In this document: positions 44,187 to 55,025 of the stretch, in pieces
Layout: each line of letters starts with the position of its first letter
Position numbering within the stretch: position 1 is the stretch's first letter
From: Agapanthus africanus
Lineage: Eukaryota > Streptophyta > Magnoliopsida > Asparagales > Amaryllidaceae
DNA: 64,000 nucleotides
Assembly (NCBI GenBank): GCA_030015575.1
Contig: JASDDO010000024.1
Location: 41,564,114 to 41,628,113, forward strand
Direction: 5' to 3'
Program-made: the position numbers and the translations under genes
Notes under the pieces: generated by a model
Told to the model about the DNA's origin: nothing
The model's database searches: none
What the model saw: only the letters and a program-made list of their open reading frames with translations

Positions 44187-45765
44187 TGATTGTTAGAGTT
44201 TTTGCGTGCTTAGTTAATTACCGCAATCAAGACAGTTTCGCTTGTAGCTAGCCGGTTGAGTACGGGTCGTCCGTAGGGAGATGGGAATCTTTTTCTATGT
44301 GCTTTAACGAGTTAAGTCCAAATGTCCAGATTTGTTTTGAGATTGACTATGTGCTAAAATGTTATATAAAGAGAGCTTGTTAGGGTTAGGATTAGGTTAG
44401 TTTGAGTTAGGAGTCGCTCACTTCTTTCGTTGTCACTCTTAATATCGGTGTTACGGTAATCGGCAACAACGGGGATTAGCACGACTAGGAAGGAACTTGC
44501 GAGTATAAGCTAGGCTTTCCAACGCTTAAGTTCTTCCTTTTGGTGCTTGTCCGTCCGTTCTTGGCTCTTAGCCTTAACCTCCGGTTAATTCAACCACAAC
44601 CGGTCTCACTAAGGAATCACCGCTATCATGTAGGATAGGGTGCCGTAGGGAACGGATTGTGGTTCAATTAACGGGAGTCCGAATTAAGATGTTGGGCAAG
44701 GAAAGAGTGAGAGAGATTTCCTTCTCTCAAACTTTCCTTATCCTACCCTAACAAGTAAGAAAACTACTCACCCATTACAAGAAAAAAGAAAATACAACAT
44801 AAGGAGGAAAATAGAAAGAAAGAGGTTAGAAGATTACAACTAGCTATTTGAGACCTCACCTTGGCAAGGATCAAGCTTAAGCATCATTGTTGTTAAGGAT
44901 AAAGAAAAAAGAGAACAAGAAAGGAACAACAACAAATAACAACTAGATTAGCAAATGAAAATTACAAGCAATTACAATTAACAAAATCACAAGACAAGCA
45001 TGATAAGGAAAAGAACTCTTTTATTCATCCTTCACTCATAAAAAGCTCACTACAAAGTTTTAATGGAGAAAAGATGAAAAGAGGAAGAAGAACTACAAAA
45101 TATATCCTAAAATTTTTCACAAGAATAAGCACCCTTGGCTTGACAATGTTCTGGGCTATTTATAGGCAGGAAACTGGAAAACTAGGGCAACAATCTGCCA
45201 CCAAATAAAAGTACCAAACTACCCCTGAAAAAGTTCCATTTGACGAGCCTATATGGCCGCGGATCCGCGGCCTAGACCCCATGTTGGCCGCGGATCCGCG
45301 GCCATCTAGGTGAGTTAGCTCCTCGGTTTTTGTGGGGTTCCCTGGTTTTATGTATTCTTCAGTGTGGTATATGTTGTTTCTGAGAAGCTCTTCACAATTT
45401 TTTCCAGAATTTCAGCAGATCAAAAGGTGATGTGATGTGGATCTTTTGCCATGATTTTTCTTGAGCTCCGTGTAGACATGTTGGATCTTGTGTTGACATT
45501 GTGCTTTGTGCATGAAAATGACATCGATTTGCCATTTTGTCCCTTAAACTGGTGTGCGGCAACATACGGATAGAGAGCGGAGACCCGTGTTTTATCTATG
45601 GTTGGCAGTAATCCGGACTTTGTCGTGCTTTTCCATGAATTTCACTGTTTAGAGCTGAGAACCTGTATCCTGCAATTAACTAGCAAACACGGCTCAAAAG
45701 TACCTACCGATAAGCAATGTGATAAAAATTGGGCGGTATAAAAATGCAAAAATCTGATATGAACA
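44187..45765 (-). repeat. 5' LTR of Athila-type element 2
   Basis: 1579 bp, near-identical to 33826-35406. Palindromes at 45255-45272 and 45286-45303; a TATA box near 45165-45155 (minus). Confidence 0.9.
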
Positions 45766-46717
45766 CGCCTCCAGCCTTCGTGACCTTCTTCGGTTGGCTC
45801 ATGGAGGCTCGGAGCTCGTTCATGTCCATGGGCCCTGCACAAAACCAGATGCAAAGAAGTCAGCAACACATGCAATATAAAAGCCAAAAAGCAAGCCTAA
45901 CTTACCGACGAACTCGACGGGGCTGAGCTCGGCCCAACTCAGGACCCTCTCAGACAGTAGCACGCCAAATCGGGGGACAGGCTCCCATGACGCCACTCTC
46001 ACCACGGATGGGTCACTGGACTGGTTCCCCGGCAAGCATTTTTCCCTCGACCACTTGGTAGGCACGGGCCAGTCCTCGTCCTCGGGCGGTGCGACGAAGA
46101 AAAACTTCTTCTTCCAATCGTGAATGGAAGAAGGCAGGACTACAACCCCTGTCCCGGCGGCACCCCCTGTCGCTTCTAAAAGAGAGGTAGACTCACCTCG
46201 GGTCGCCCGCTCGACCCCCAGGATGATTTTTGAAAATAAGGGAAGACTTAAGGATGGAGAGGCTGAAGGGAACCGCCTGTAGCATCAGGCGGATCAGGAA
46301 CCCGAGGATAATCCTCCATGATTTCGGCACTAACTGGCCAGGGGCTAACCCGAAGAAGTTTAGTGCTTCGACGACCTCGGAAGAGAAGGGCAGGCGCATT
46401 CCACCCTAAAAAGCTTCCAAGTATAGGGCGATCTCGCCACCCCGTACTTGGTCTGCCCTCTCTCCCTCCTTGGCCAGACGAAGCGTATAACGTGAGGGAA
46501 TGTGGAAGCGATCCCAACCATTGGCAAGCTCATCCTCATGCCTCACCCAACACGACGCGCTGGGGGTAGCATCTACCACCTCCTCCCTGGGGGCTGCCCT
46601 CGCCGTACGATCTCGGGAAGAGGATCTGATCCCTGCTCCCCGGGAAGATTCAGGCTCAACTAGAGGGTCCCTAGAACCTACTCCTACGACATCTACAGAT
46701 TCTACGAAAGAAGACAT

Positions 46718-47835
46718 CTAATCTGGAGAAGAGAGATCCTCGGGAAACGAAAGCAGACGAGCGCCGAGCAACCAGGACTTAGAGCGAGGAAATATGAAGG
46801 AGTAGGGGCCCTGGAGTGGGCCCCACCCCTATTTACCACTGCAATCACCCTCATCCAACGGCGCCCTTCATCCCCCGCCAAAACGCCTCCTCGTGTCCAA
46901 CGGCCCCGATCGCTCCACTTGTCGCTCCCACATTATGCCGCATCCCATCAGACGCCACAGGTCTGCACACGTCGTGTCGGCCAACCAACGCTTGACACGT
47001 GGACCGTCGCTTCGGTGACAGAACGCACGAACCGGCGCACCTTCCTTAAATGCAGAGATCTCGCCCTGATTCGCTGGCAGAAAAGACAGCAGACAGCCCA
47101 GGGATGCGTCCCGACGAAATCTTAAGAGGGAGCTCACCCCGGGCGGCCCGGCAGTCCACTCTCCCGTCCCCGAGAGAGTGGACTGCCGGGCCGCCCGGGG
47201 TGAGCTCCTTCCTAAGATTTCATCGGGACGCGTCCCCGGGCTGTCAGCTGTCTTTTCTGCCAGCGAATCAGGGCGAGATCTCTGCATTTAAAGAAGGTGC
47301 GCCGGTTCGTGCGTTCTGTCACCGAAGCGACGGTCCACGTGTCAAGTGTCGGTTGGCCGACGCGACGTGTGCAGACCCGGGAGAGTGGACCGCCGGGCCG
47401 CCCGGGGTGAGCTTCCTCCTAAGATTTCGTCGGGACGCGTCCCCGGGCTGTCAGCTGTCTTTTCTGCCAGCGAATCAGGGCGAGATCTCTGCATTTAAGG
47501 AAGGTGCGCCGGTTCATGCGTTCTGTCACCGAAGCGATGGTCCACGTGTCAAGCGTCGATTGGCCGACGTGACGTGTGCAAACCTATGGCGTCTGATGGG
47601 ATGCGGCACAATGTGGGAGCGACAAGTGGAGCGATCGGGGCCGTTGGACGCGAGGAGGCGTTTTGGCGGGGGATGAAGGGCGCCGTTGGATGAGGGCGAT
47701 TGCAGTGATAAATAGGGGTGGGACCCACTCCAGAGCCCCTACTCCTTCATATTTCCTCGCTCTAAGTCCTGCTTGCTCGGAGCTCATCTTCTTTCTTCTG
47801 TTTCGTTTCCCGAGGATCCCTCTTCTCCAGATTAG
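46718..47835. promoter_or_regulatory. Divergent upstream regions of antisense ORF copies 2 and 3
   Basis: The segment between the two divergent ATGs is itself an inverted repeat centred near 47165. Each half carries a TATA-like GATAAATAGG (47707-47716 plus; its mirror near 46835), a CACGTGTCAAG block and GC-rich runs. The right half has an extra 217-bp copy. The open frames crossing it on both strands are products of the symmetry. Confidence 0.5.
47174..47600 (+). repeat. 217-bp tandem duplication
   Basis: GAGAGTGGAC starts units at 47174 and 47391. The left arm of the inverted repeat has a single unit, so the duplication is later than the arm duplication. Confidence 0.85.
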
Positions 47836-49820
47836 ATGTCTTCTTTCGTAGAATCTGTAAATGTCGTAGGAGTAGGTTCTAAGGACCCTCTAGTTGAGCC
47901 TGAGTCTTCCTGTGGAGCAGGGACCAAATCCTCTTCTCGGGATCGTGTGGCGGGGCAGCCCCCAGGGAGGAGGCGGTAGACGCTACCCCTGGCGCATCGT
48001 GTTAGGTGAGGCATGAGGACGAGCTTGCCAATACTCGGGCTCGCTTCCACATCCCCTCACGTTATACGCTTCGTCTGGCCAAGGAGGGAGAGAGGGCAGA
48101 CCAAGTACGGGGTGGGGAGATCGCCATGTACTTGGAAGCTTTTTGGGGTGGAATGTGACTGCCCTTCTCTTCCGAGGTCGTCGAAGCGCTGAACTTCTTT
48201 GGGTTAGCCCCTGGCAAGTTAGTGCCGAACTCATGGAGGATTCTCCTCGGGTTCCTGATCCGCCTGAAGCTACAGACAGTTCCTTTCAGCCTCTCCATCC
48301 TTGATTCTTCCCTTGTTTTCAAAAATCATCCTGGAGGTCGAGCGGGCTACCCGAGGTGGGTCTACCTCTCTTTTAGAAAGCGACAGGGGGCGCCGCCGGG
48401 ACAGGGGTTGTAGTCCTGCCTTCTTCCATTCACGACTGGAAGTAGTTTTTCTTCTTCGCACCGCCCGAGGGCGAGGACTGGCCTGTGCCTACAAAGAGGT
48501 CGAGGGAAAAATGCTTGCCGGGGAACCAGTCCAATGACCCCGCCGCGGTGAGAGTGGCGTCATGGGAGCCCGTCCCCCGATTTGACGTGCTGCTGTCTGA
48601 GAGGGTCCTGAGTTGGGCCGGGCTCAGCCCCGTCGAGTTCGTCGGTAAGTTTGGCTTGCTTTTTGGCTTTTATATTGCATGTGTCACTGACTTCTTTGCA
48701 TCTGGTTTTGTGCAGGACCCATGGACATGAACGAGCTCCAAGCCTCCATGCGCCAGCCGAAGAAGGTCACGAAGGCTGGAGGCGCCGGCTCTTCCCGTTC
48801 GAAGCCTACCCCGGCTCCTTCGGCCTCCGTCCCAGTTCCTCCGATGGCCGTGTCCCTTAAGCGTTCGGGGGCGGATCCCGCCCCGGGGCCCAACAGAGCG
48901 TCGGGCCGGAAGCGGGCTCGTATTCTGGAGGACCCGGTCTCGGAGGAGGAGATCGGCTCTCCATCGGAGCCAGTCAAGAGGGGTCCCCGGAGGTCTCCTC
49001 AGGGCCCGCCTTCGCCGATCATGATGGAGGAGGGGGGCCTCCAGTTCACGGTGCCCTCGGGGCTATCTGTCGCGGATAGCCTGCTGCACAAAATAGAGAT
49101 GTCGGTAGGGGGCAGGGCTCCCGGGGGGACCTTCAGGGCCCAGATGGCGTCCATCGCCCAGGAGGCCGTGCAGGTAAGTGCTCGGTTCTATTGTGAGATT
49201 TGGTGCTTCCATCGTCTTTCTGACCTCTTTCTTATTTTTTTCAGGTCCTCCAGCACGTCGCCCTTGCTGTACGCATGGAGGCCGAGGTGATAGCCCCGGC
49301 GATGAAGGCCGCGGACCAGCTTACCTCGCTGGAAGAGAGCTCCAAGCGGGAGTTGGAGGTGGCGATGGCGAGGGTTGCCACCCTGGAGGGCGAGGTGGAG
49401 GCCGGGTAACAGGAAGGTTGCCCGGCACCGCGAGGCTGCCGTGGCTGCCGAAGTCAAGCTTGAGGACGCTCAGGCGCTCGCCAGTAACATGAAGAAGACG
49501 GTGAGGACCCTCCGGAAGGAGCCGGGGGTGGTGGTGGAGCGGGCCGACCTCTCGGCGACAAAGGCGGTGGAGGTCTACAAGAAGTCGAAGGACTTATACA
49601 ATGACTTAGCCGTGGCCACCGCTCGCATCTGGCACGAGGTCCTCGACGCCGTTAAGGTCCGGATGCCGGAGTTGCTGATGAAGAGCTCTGGGCCGAATAC
49701 CCCCTCACGGATGCCGATGAACAGGGGGAAGAGATTCCTGACGAGGAGGTGGCCGAGGACCCTGCTCGACTCGTGGTAGATATCGAGGACCCCGAGGTCG
49801 TGCCTGGCCCCGAGGCCTAA
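47836..49820 (+). pseudogene. Antisense accessory ORF copy 3
   Basis: It starts at ATG 47836 (MSSFVESV). Exon 1 holds the gypsy-type transposon domain (about 48010-48640). Intron 1 is 48645-48715 and intron 2 is 49174-49244, both GT-AG, at the same places as in copies 1 and 2. The middle exon (48716-49173) encodes a basic, Pro-rich linker with ASGRKRARILEDPVSEEEIG. The last exon encodes a coiled coil and ends at TAA 49818-49820. Lesions: a frameshift near 47955, a TGA near 48158 and a one-base insertion near 49408. Its GC content is far above that of the Athila elements. Confidence 0.72.
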
Positions 49821-50189
49821 AGCCCCCGTCTTCCTCCTCCTTTTATTTTGCCGCTTCTGGAATTTTTGCAATCCTCCGGGCAGTCTGTAAGGACGGAGAG
49901 CCCAAAATACCCTTTGTAAAGACTTCGCTTTTGGTAGTAAAACTTTTTGTTTCATCGGCTTGCACTTTATCTTCTGTTTGTGAAGAATGCTCGTAAAATG
50001 TCCTTGCTTGCACTGTTCGGCTTCCATGTCAGGTCGGCTATCTGTCTAGCGATCGTTCGTCGAGTTGATTTCGATCACTTGCCAAGTGTGCCAAGCGCTG
50101 CTGAGAAGGAGGCATCTCCATGGCCCCGAAGTCGGGGGGATCACTCAGACTTGGATAGACCTGATGTTCTTGTTGGGGCTTCGGATCCG
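49821..50189 (+). other. 3' untranslated region of antisense ORF copy 3
   Basis: Contains GGACGGAGAGCCCAAAATACC and a T-rich stretch like the matching regions of copies 1 and 2. No gene is seen. Confidence 0.5.
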
Positions 50190-50508
50190 CTGCATGTGAT
50201 GGGCAGAGGGATGTCCACCATGGTTGTGCCGAGCATAAAAGGACTCAGTGGCCTCGTTATGAGGGCTACAAACCCGCAGCGTCTGTTGGGCAGGAGGATG
50301 CCTGCTGGGGATGACCGAGCAGGGAAGCTGCTCGGTTGATCTTGGCGAGGGCTTTGATCCCTGTCGGTTGTGGTAGGAAGCTACCAACCGGGGATAGCCG
50401 AGCAAGGGTCGGGCTCGACTGCCTCTGGGAGGATTTTGATCCTTAGCGTTGGAGGGGCCGTAGGAGGCCTGCTAAGGATAACCGGGCAGTGAGGTTGCGC
50501 GGTTGCCT
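50190..50508 (+). repeat. 85-88-bp minisatellite, part 5
   Basis: Units with GCTGCTCGGTTGATCTTGG and CCGAGCAAGGGTCGGGCTCG end abruptly at the border with the Ogre-like element. Confidence 0.75.
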
Positions 50509-51190
50509 CTGATAGACGGAGTGTCGGCTGGTTGACGTATCCCCGACACGGAGTGTCTGTTGTTTGACGCAGAGGTCGATGTTGGAATTGGTTGGTTTGA
50601 TTTGTTTGATTTGAGTCGACATCAGCATCGCTATACTGGAATATGGTACCAGGAGCGAATCATCAGTTGCCATGAGAGAATTTGGGAATTGATGGCTTAG
50701 GAGGCAGGTTTAGATCCCTATCACCTAAGACTTTTCAATTTTATGGGCCGTAAGGGTCCCATAAAAGCATTTTCTCTCTACGATTCGAAAGGATCTCGTA
50801 GGTGTATTTTCTCCTTAGGAGTCGTGGGGACTCCTTTGTGTGTTGCTCCTTTGTGAGTCGTAAGGATCTCACGCGGGAATTTTTTCCTCACAAAGTCGAG
50901 AGGACTTTGCGAGTGCATTTCTTCTCTTTTTTTTACGAGTTTGCGCCCTTTCGGGTTTTCATAAACTCGCCGGCAGTCCTGCTGTTTTTACTCACGGAGC
51001 CCTTTCGGGTTTTCATCTGTGCCCATTTTGCTTGTGGACATACCATTTTTTTGTTGGGACTTTGAATGTGGTCTTATCGATAGGACTCGAGAGAGATTGG
51101 GATTGTTTTACGCCCGTGGATTGTATACGGTTTTGCAGGATGTATGATCCAGACCGTAGAGCCGAAAAAATTTCGGGACTTTGTTGGCGT

Positions 51191-51436
51191 CTGCATCGCT
51201 GCACTGGAATATGGTACCAGGAGCGACTCATCATTCGCCATTGGGGTATGGGATTTGGAATTTGGTTGGCTTCTGCATCGCTGCACTGGAATATGGTACC
51301 AGGAGTGATTCATCATTCGCCATTGGGGTATGGAATTTGGAATTTGGTTGGCGTTTGCATCGCTGCACTGGAATATGGTATCAGGAGCGACTCATCATTC
51401 GCCATTTTTTTATCACCGTGATTGCTCTATCATTTC
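51191..51436 (+). repeat. Three tandem 82-bp units
   Basis: Units with GCATCGCTGCACTGGAATATGG at 51193, 51275 and 51357; a diverged fourth lies at 50629. Small frames over this region follow the repeat. Confidence 0.85.
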
Positions 51437-51610
51437 AGCTTTTCTTATCGCGAAGGCCGCGATTGCCCTATCATTTCGTTTATTTATTCACGGTTGCCCC
51501 ATCATTTCGGCTGTTTATTTTCATATTTATTTTTACTCGCTGATTTTTATTGCGAGTTGCCCTATCATTTCGGCTTTTTATTATTTTTGTTTTATTTACA
51601 CATTTTTACA

Positions 51611-51733
51611 TTCCCAGTTTAATGACTTAGAGGTCGATTATTCCCAGTTTAATGACTTAGAGGTCGATTATTCCCAGTTTAATGACATGGTGGTCGACTG
51701 GTGTTCCCAGTTTAACGACGTGGTGGTCCTCTT
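51611..51733 (+). repeat. Four tandem 30-33-bp units
   Basis: TTCCCAGTTTAATGACTTAG begins units at 51611, 51641, 51671 and 51704. Confidence 0.9.
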
Positions 51734-51844
51734 TGCTTATCCCCGCTCCTTGAATTTTGACCTTGGCGGGGCTGTGTTGATGATCGTAGCTCTGTGGCTT
51801 ATCGGTTCATCTGACGACTGCGAGGCTTTCCCAAGTTTGTATTA

Positions 51845-52440
51845 GTTCTCCACCCAATCTTTAAAAACATAGCAGTCTTCAATGGTATGACTCACCATTC
51901 TATGATATGGGCAGTATATGGGATTGCCAGTCATGTTCATCTCATGTGGCCTCTTTGGAATAGGCAGTTGAAGACCGTTGTTCAAGGCGTCCATGAAATT
52001 TCGTGGACTTTATCCCTCCTGAAGGAGTATATTTTCTTCTTTATCTCCATTAGAGGAGGTGCCCTTACCGATACTGGACCCTGAGGACGATCAGTCTTTG
52101 GTTCGCCTACTGTCCGCTTACCATGTTCAATGTACATATCGGAGGGACTGGAGGCTAATCGTGTCCGTTTTTCACAAAGGTGTTCCACTCTCGGGCTGGA
52201 GGGAGCATCGGTCGGCTGCTTCCGGATATCAATCCCCAGCCTACGAACCAAAATTTGATTTTGCTGTAATTGCAATCGGACGACTTGGGTCGTGAGATCC
52301 GCCATGACATTTGCCAGCTCGTCGACTTTAGAATGGACCTTGGCCATCTTCTCATCCCTGTCCTGAAGCCGTCTTTGAAACCATTGGAATAATGCTTGTT
52401 CTATAGTTCCGGGTATGACAACGGGGTCATCCCTACCACC
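51845..52440 (-). pseudogene. Partial second gag copy of Ogre-like element
   Basis: The minus frame has MAKVHSKVDEL, like MAKLYSKIDDL near 54150, and then KIYSFRRDKVHEI with a decayed finger region after it, like KVYSFRRDKVHKI in the longer copy. The capsid part is missing. It lies directly downstream of the main gag and seems to be a deleted duplicate. Confidence 0.6.
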
Positions 52441-53945
52441 TGACTTGATTCAGCATGAACCACAGGTTCCTTTGGCTCAATGTCCTGAGCGAGCTCTTCA
52501 TCATTTGGATCGGGCCGATGTTGGATGGCAACAACCGCGTCATTGTCATGGTTATAAGGCGTAGGAGGACTTGTTCCTCTGAGCTCCATCATATAGACCG
52601 TATGGGTTGTGTACCCGTCTATTGCTTCTTCATTGGCAATGTTTCTCGCTTGTCTCTTAGCTTGTTGCCTTGGTCCGCTCTTTTTAGAGAAAGGCAGATG
52701 TTTGAGAGAATTAGGTCCCTGAAGGACTTCGGTCTCCGTTTGTATGAAATTGGCGGTCGCAGCTTGATTGTTTGTTAACATGCCAGGGGAAAATGATATT
52801 TCTCCCGCCTTGTATTTTTTCTCGACCCAATCCTTGAAGATGCAACAGTTTTCAATAGTGTGTCCTAGCACTCGGTGGTATGGGCAAAAGTTAGGATGAT
52901 CCGTCCTGTTCGCTTCACTTAGCCTTTTTGGTTCTGGTAGCTGCAGGCCATTCTTCAGAGCATCTTTAAAAATTTTGTGGACCTTGTCCCTTCGGAATGA
53001 GTAGACCTTATTTCTTCTTTCCTCCAAAGTTGGCTCTCGAGATTTGTTAGTTTTTGCTCCGCCCGCTCTCTGCTTATTTAGAGAATCGGTGCTGTTAGAA
53101 CTTCCGCCTTTTCGGTTGTCGTCCCTCCAAGGTTTCGGTCTGTTTGTGAACTGAAGATCCTGAGCGGACTCGGGCTTTGAGCGTTCCAACGTTTGGACCT
53201 TTTTAGTCAGATCTTGGAATGTTTTAAGGCCTGCGGTGCACAGGAAAGGTTTCATCCAGTCCTTCAGATTTTCTATAAGAAAACTGACGGATTGGTCTTG
53301 CTCCAACGGCGGTTCACATTTGACAGAGAGATTGCTCCATCGGACTATAAAATCCATGTTGCTTTCGTTGTGCTGCAAGAGAATCTATCCCTTTCTTCCC
53401 GGGAGTGACATATTCAAAGGAAACTTCCTAAGCTTGCGCAAAAACCAAAGGGCACCCTCCGGGTGCCCACAAAAAAGTGAACTTCTTGAGGAAGATATAG
53501 AAAGGTTCTTTGGCTCTGTCCTTACGAGGTCGGCAATGGTGATTTTATCGCTGACACTCATGAACCTTTGCTTGAACATGGATTCTATTTGAGCGAACGT
53601 TGTGATCGAGTCATCTGGTATGCTTGCATACCAATCGAAAGCAACATCCGTCAAGCTATTAACAAACTGACGGAGAAGGAGCGCATCATTGCCCCCAGTA
53701 TTTGCGCATGATGCTTTAAATTGGGCAATGTGCCGGTTCGCATTTCCCGTCCCATCGAACCTTTCAAATTTGGGGACGACATAGCCAGTGGGAAACTCCA
53801 CAAGATCGTACCGAGCAGGATTTGGTCTCCCGCTACTGCAGGCATCTTTTTGCTCTCTGGCTTCGGCTACCAATGTTTTGACTTTGTTGGCAACCAAACC
53901 CATAATTTGATCTTGAGTTAGCAGGTTGCTGTCATCGGCCGCCAA
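52401..53945 (-). pseudogene. gag: Tat/Ogre-type gag
   Basis: 53945-53500 encodes the N-terminal capsid part (VVPKFERFDGTGNANRHIAQ, LTDVAFDWYASIPDDSI, FKQRFMSV). A foreign piece of about 110 bp with a stop separates it from the rest, which resumes near 53378 (MDFIVRWSNLSVKCEPPLEQ, KPFLCTAGLKTFQDL). The finger FCPYHRVLGHTIENC near 52890 is intact: CxxH and GHxxxxC. The C-terminal tail is hydrophilic. It is normally the particle protein of Tat-clade elements. Confidence 0.8.
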
Positions 53946-54101
53946 GACATTTCCCGAGATAGGATGCTACTGGCCTTCATGCGGTCCGCCCACCTTTGGA
54001 TTTGAGGGAATATACGTCGGCTGTCTCGGGACACCGTTTCCCGGTCCATGAGTAGAACCATGCGCTTGATTGGGCGGCTGAGAGGCAAGTTGGGCCGTGA
54101 G

Positions 54102-54524
54102 CTATAAGATGACGTTTTTCAAGTCGTCAATTTTTGAGTAGAGCTTGGCCATCTCCTTATCTTTGTTACTGAGCTGCTTTCGGAGCTCCTGGAGAAGTTG
54201 CTGCTCTGCGGTCTTAGGATGGAAAGTTGGCTCATCTCCGCTTTCCGAGCCCGACTCCTCATGAACTAAGGGATCTCTCTGCTTATCAGCTTCACTTGGA
54301 GAATTTTCATTACCTTCAGGAGGATACTGGTCTTGGGAAGTGACAGCCACATTCAAACCAGATTGGATTTGAGATGTGGTGGCCCCATCTTTACTGTGAA
54401 GGTTGTCACTCGGACGCGCGCCTACCATGTAGACTATGTGGATAACACATTCAGCCGTCCTTTCATCACTGGCAGCTGGTTTCGCGGAGTGGTCCGAGCT
54501 TTGGAAATTCATAAATTTTAACAT
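54102..54524 (-). pseudogene. gag N-terminal extension of Ogre-like element
   Basis: 140 codons, acidic and Ser-rich, ending in a coiled coil (EQQLLQELRKQLSNKDKEMA). It precedes the capsid frame by about 150 bp with a stop in between. Confidence 0.45.
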
Positions 54525-54554
54525 GGCCCGAGCCCTAGCCCTTTTGTTGGCTCT

Positions 54555-55025
54555 TTATCTGAGCCGCTTCTGCCTCAGTTTCTCTGCCTTGAGCACCTGG
54601 CAGGCTTCTGCTCTTCGGGAAGCCGCCATAGGCCGAGTGATGGGAAGCTTAGACAAAATACCCAACCGAGCAGTTGTCAGGGGCGCCGCTGGAGCTTGCC
54701 CGAGATGCCTTGTTACTTTGTTGGTGTTGATGGCCTTACCCCCAGCTGGGGCCATAGAGAGTCGTTCGGAAGCGGACTTGCGCTTGGGCTGAGGTGCCTT
54801 CGCAACCATGACATTCGGCCTTTTCCCCTTTGAAGCTGGTTTATCCATCACTTGGGCTTGAAGAGCAGGGACGACGTTAGCTGGTACGAACAGTATAGAG
54901 CCAAATGATAGCGGCGGCTCATCCCACTGTCGCCCGAGACTGGCCGGGAGGACCGTCCTGGTGTCCATCTTCATCGTGTAGGAGATGGGAGCTGTGCTGA
55001 GAGTCGAGATTATCTTTGGAGACAT
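54555..55025 (-). CDS. Basic ORF upstream of gag in Ogre-like element
   Basis: 156 codons from ATG 55025, rich in Lys, Ala and Pro (ERLSMAPAGGKAINTNK). Ogre elements have an extra ORF before gag, and the position fits, but I cannot match the sequence to that family. It could also be the first part of a split gag. Confidence 0.4.
   Translation of the reverse strand: MSPKIISTLSTAPISYTMKMDTRTVLPASLGRQWDEPPLSFGSILFVPANVVPALQAQVMDKPASKGKRPNVMVAKAPQPKRKSASERLSMAPAGGKAINTNKVTRHLGQAPAAPLTTARLGILSKLPITRPMAASRRAEACQVLKAEKLRQKRLR

Larger units (their letters stand above)
33826..45765 (-). mobile_element. Athila-type Ty3/gypsy retrotransposon 2
   Basis: An 11,940-bp element with LTRs at 33826-35406 and 44187-45765. 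The target duplication is CGTCT/CGCCT with one later change. It carries the same tRNA-Asp primer site and the same gag-pol order as element 1, but its LTR sequence is different, so it is a separate family. The coding region has several stops and frameshifts. The LTRs differ at roughly 2% of sites by eye. Confidence 0.9.
32786..46717 (-). pseudogene. Antisense accessory ORF copy 2, split by Athila-type element 2
   Basis: It starts at ATG 46717 (MSSFVESVDVVGVG). Exon 1 runs to 45906, intron 1 is 45905-45835, exon 2 is 45834-45766 plus 33825-33432, intron 2 is 33431-33362 and the last exon ends at TAA 32786. The N-terminal half carries the gypsy-type transposon domain, the linker is rich in Pro, Gly and Arg, and the C-terminal half is a Lys/Glu/Ala coiled coil. 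Bases 33826-45765 are the inserted element. Lesions include Trp to TAG near 46405 and a TGA near 33194. This copy preserves the complete start and the N-terminal domain best. It is antisense to the Tat-like LTR at 12094. Confidence 0.72.
47165..50508 (+). repeat. Right arm of large inverted repeat
   Basis: Homologous in reverse to 47164 back to 45766, 33825-32149 and 29603-29560, with the three later insertions removed. Similarity ends abruptly after GTTGCCTCT at 50508. Arms are about 3.1-3.3 kb. Confidence 0.75.

Noticed and set aside
47050-47676. A 208-codon plus-strand frame and a mirror 139-codon minus-strand frame
   Set aside because: Both read through the palindromic, GC-rich promoter region; their similarity is caused by the inverted repeat and 217-bp duplication.
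50509-50560. 3' LTR end of the Ogre-like element
   Set aside because: The sequence starts TGATAGACGG after the minisatellite but no matching target duplication or LTR similarity to 56510 was found.
53440-53480. Bacterial-type terminator (stem with A/T run)
   Set aside because: It lies within a plant retrotransposon gag; the resemblance is coincidental.
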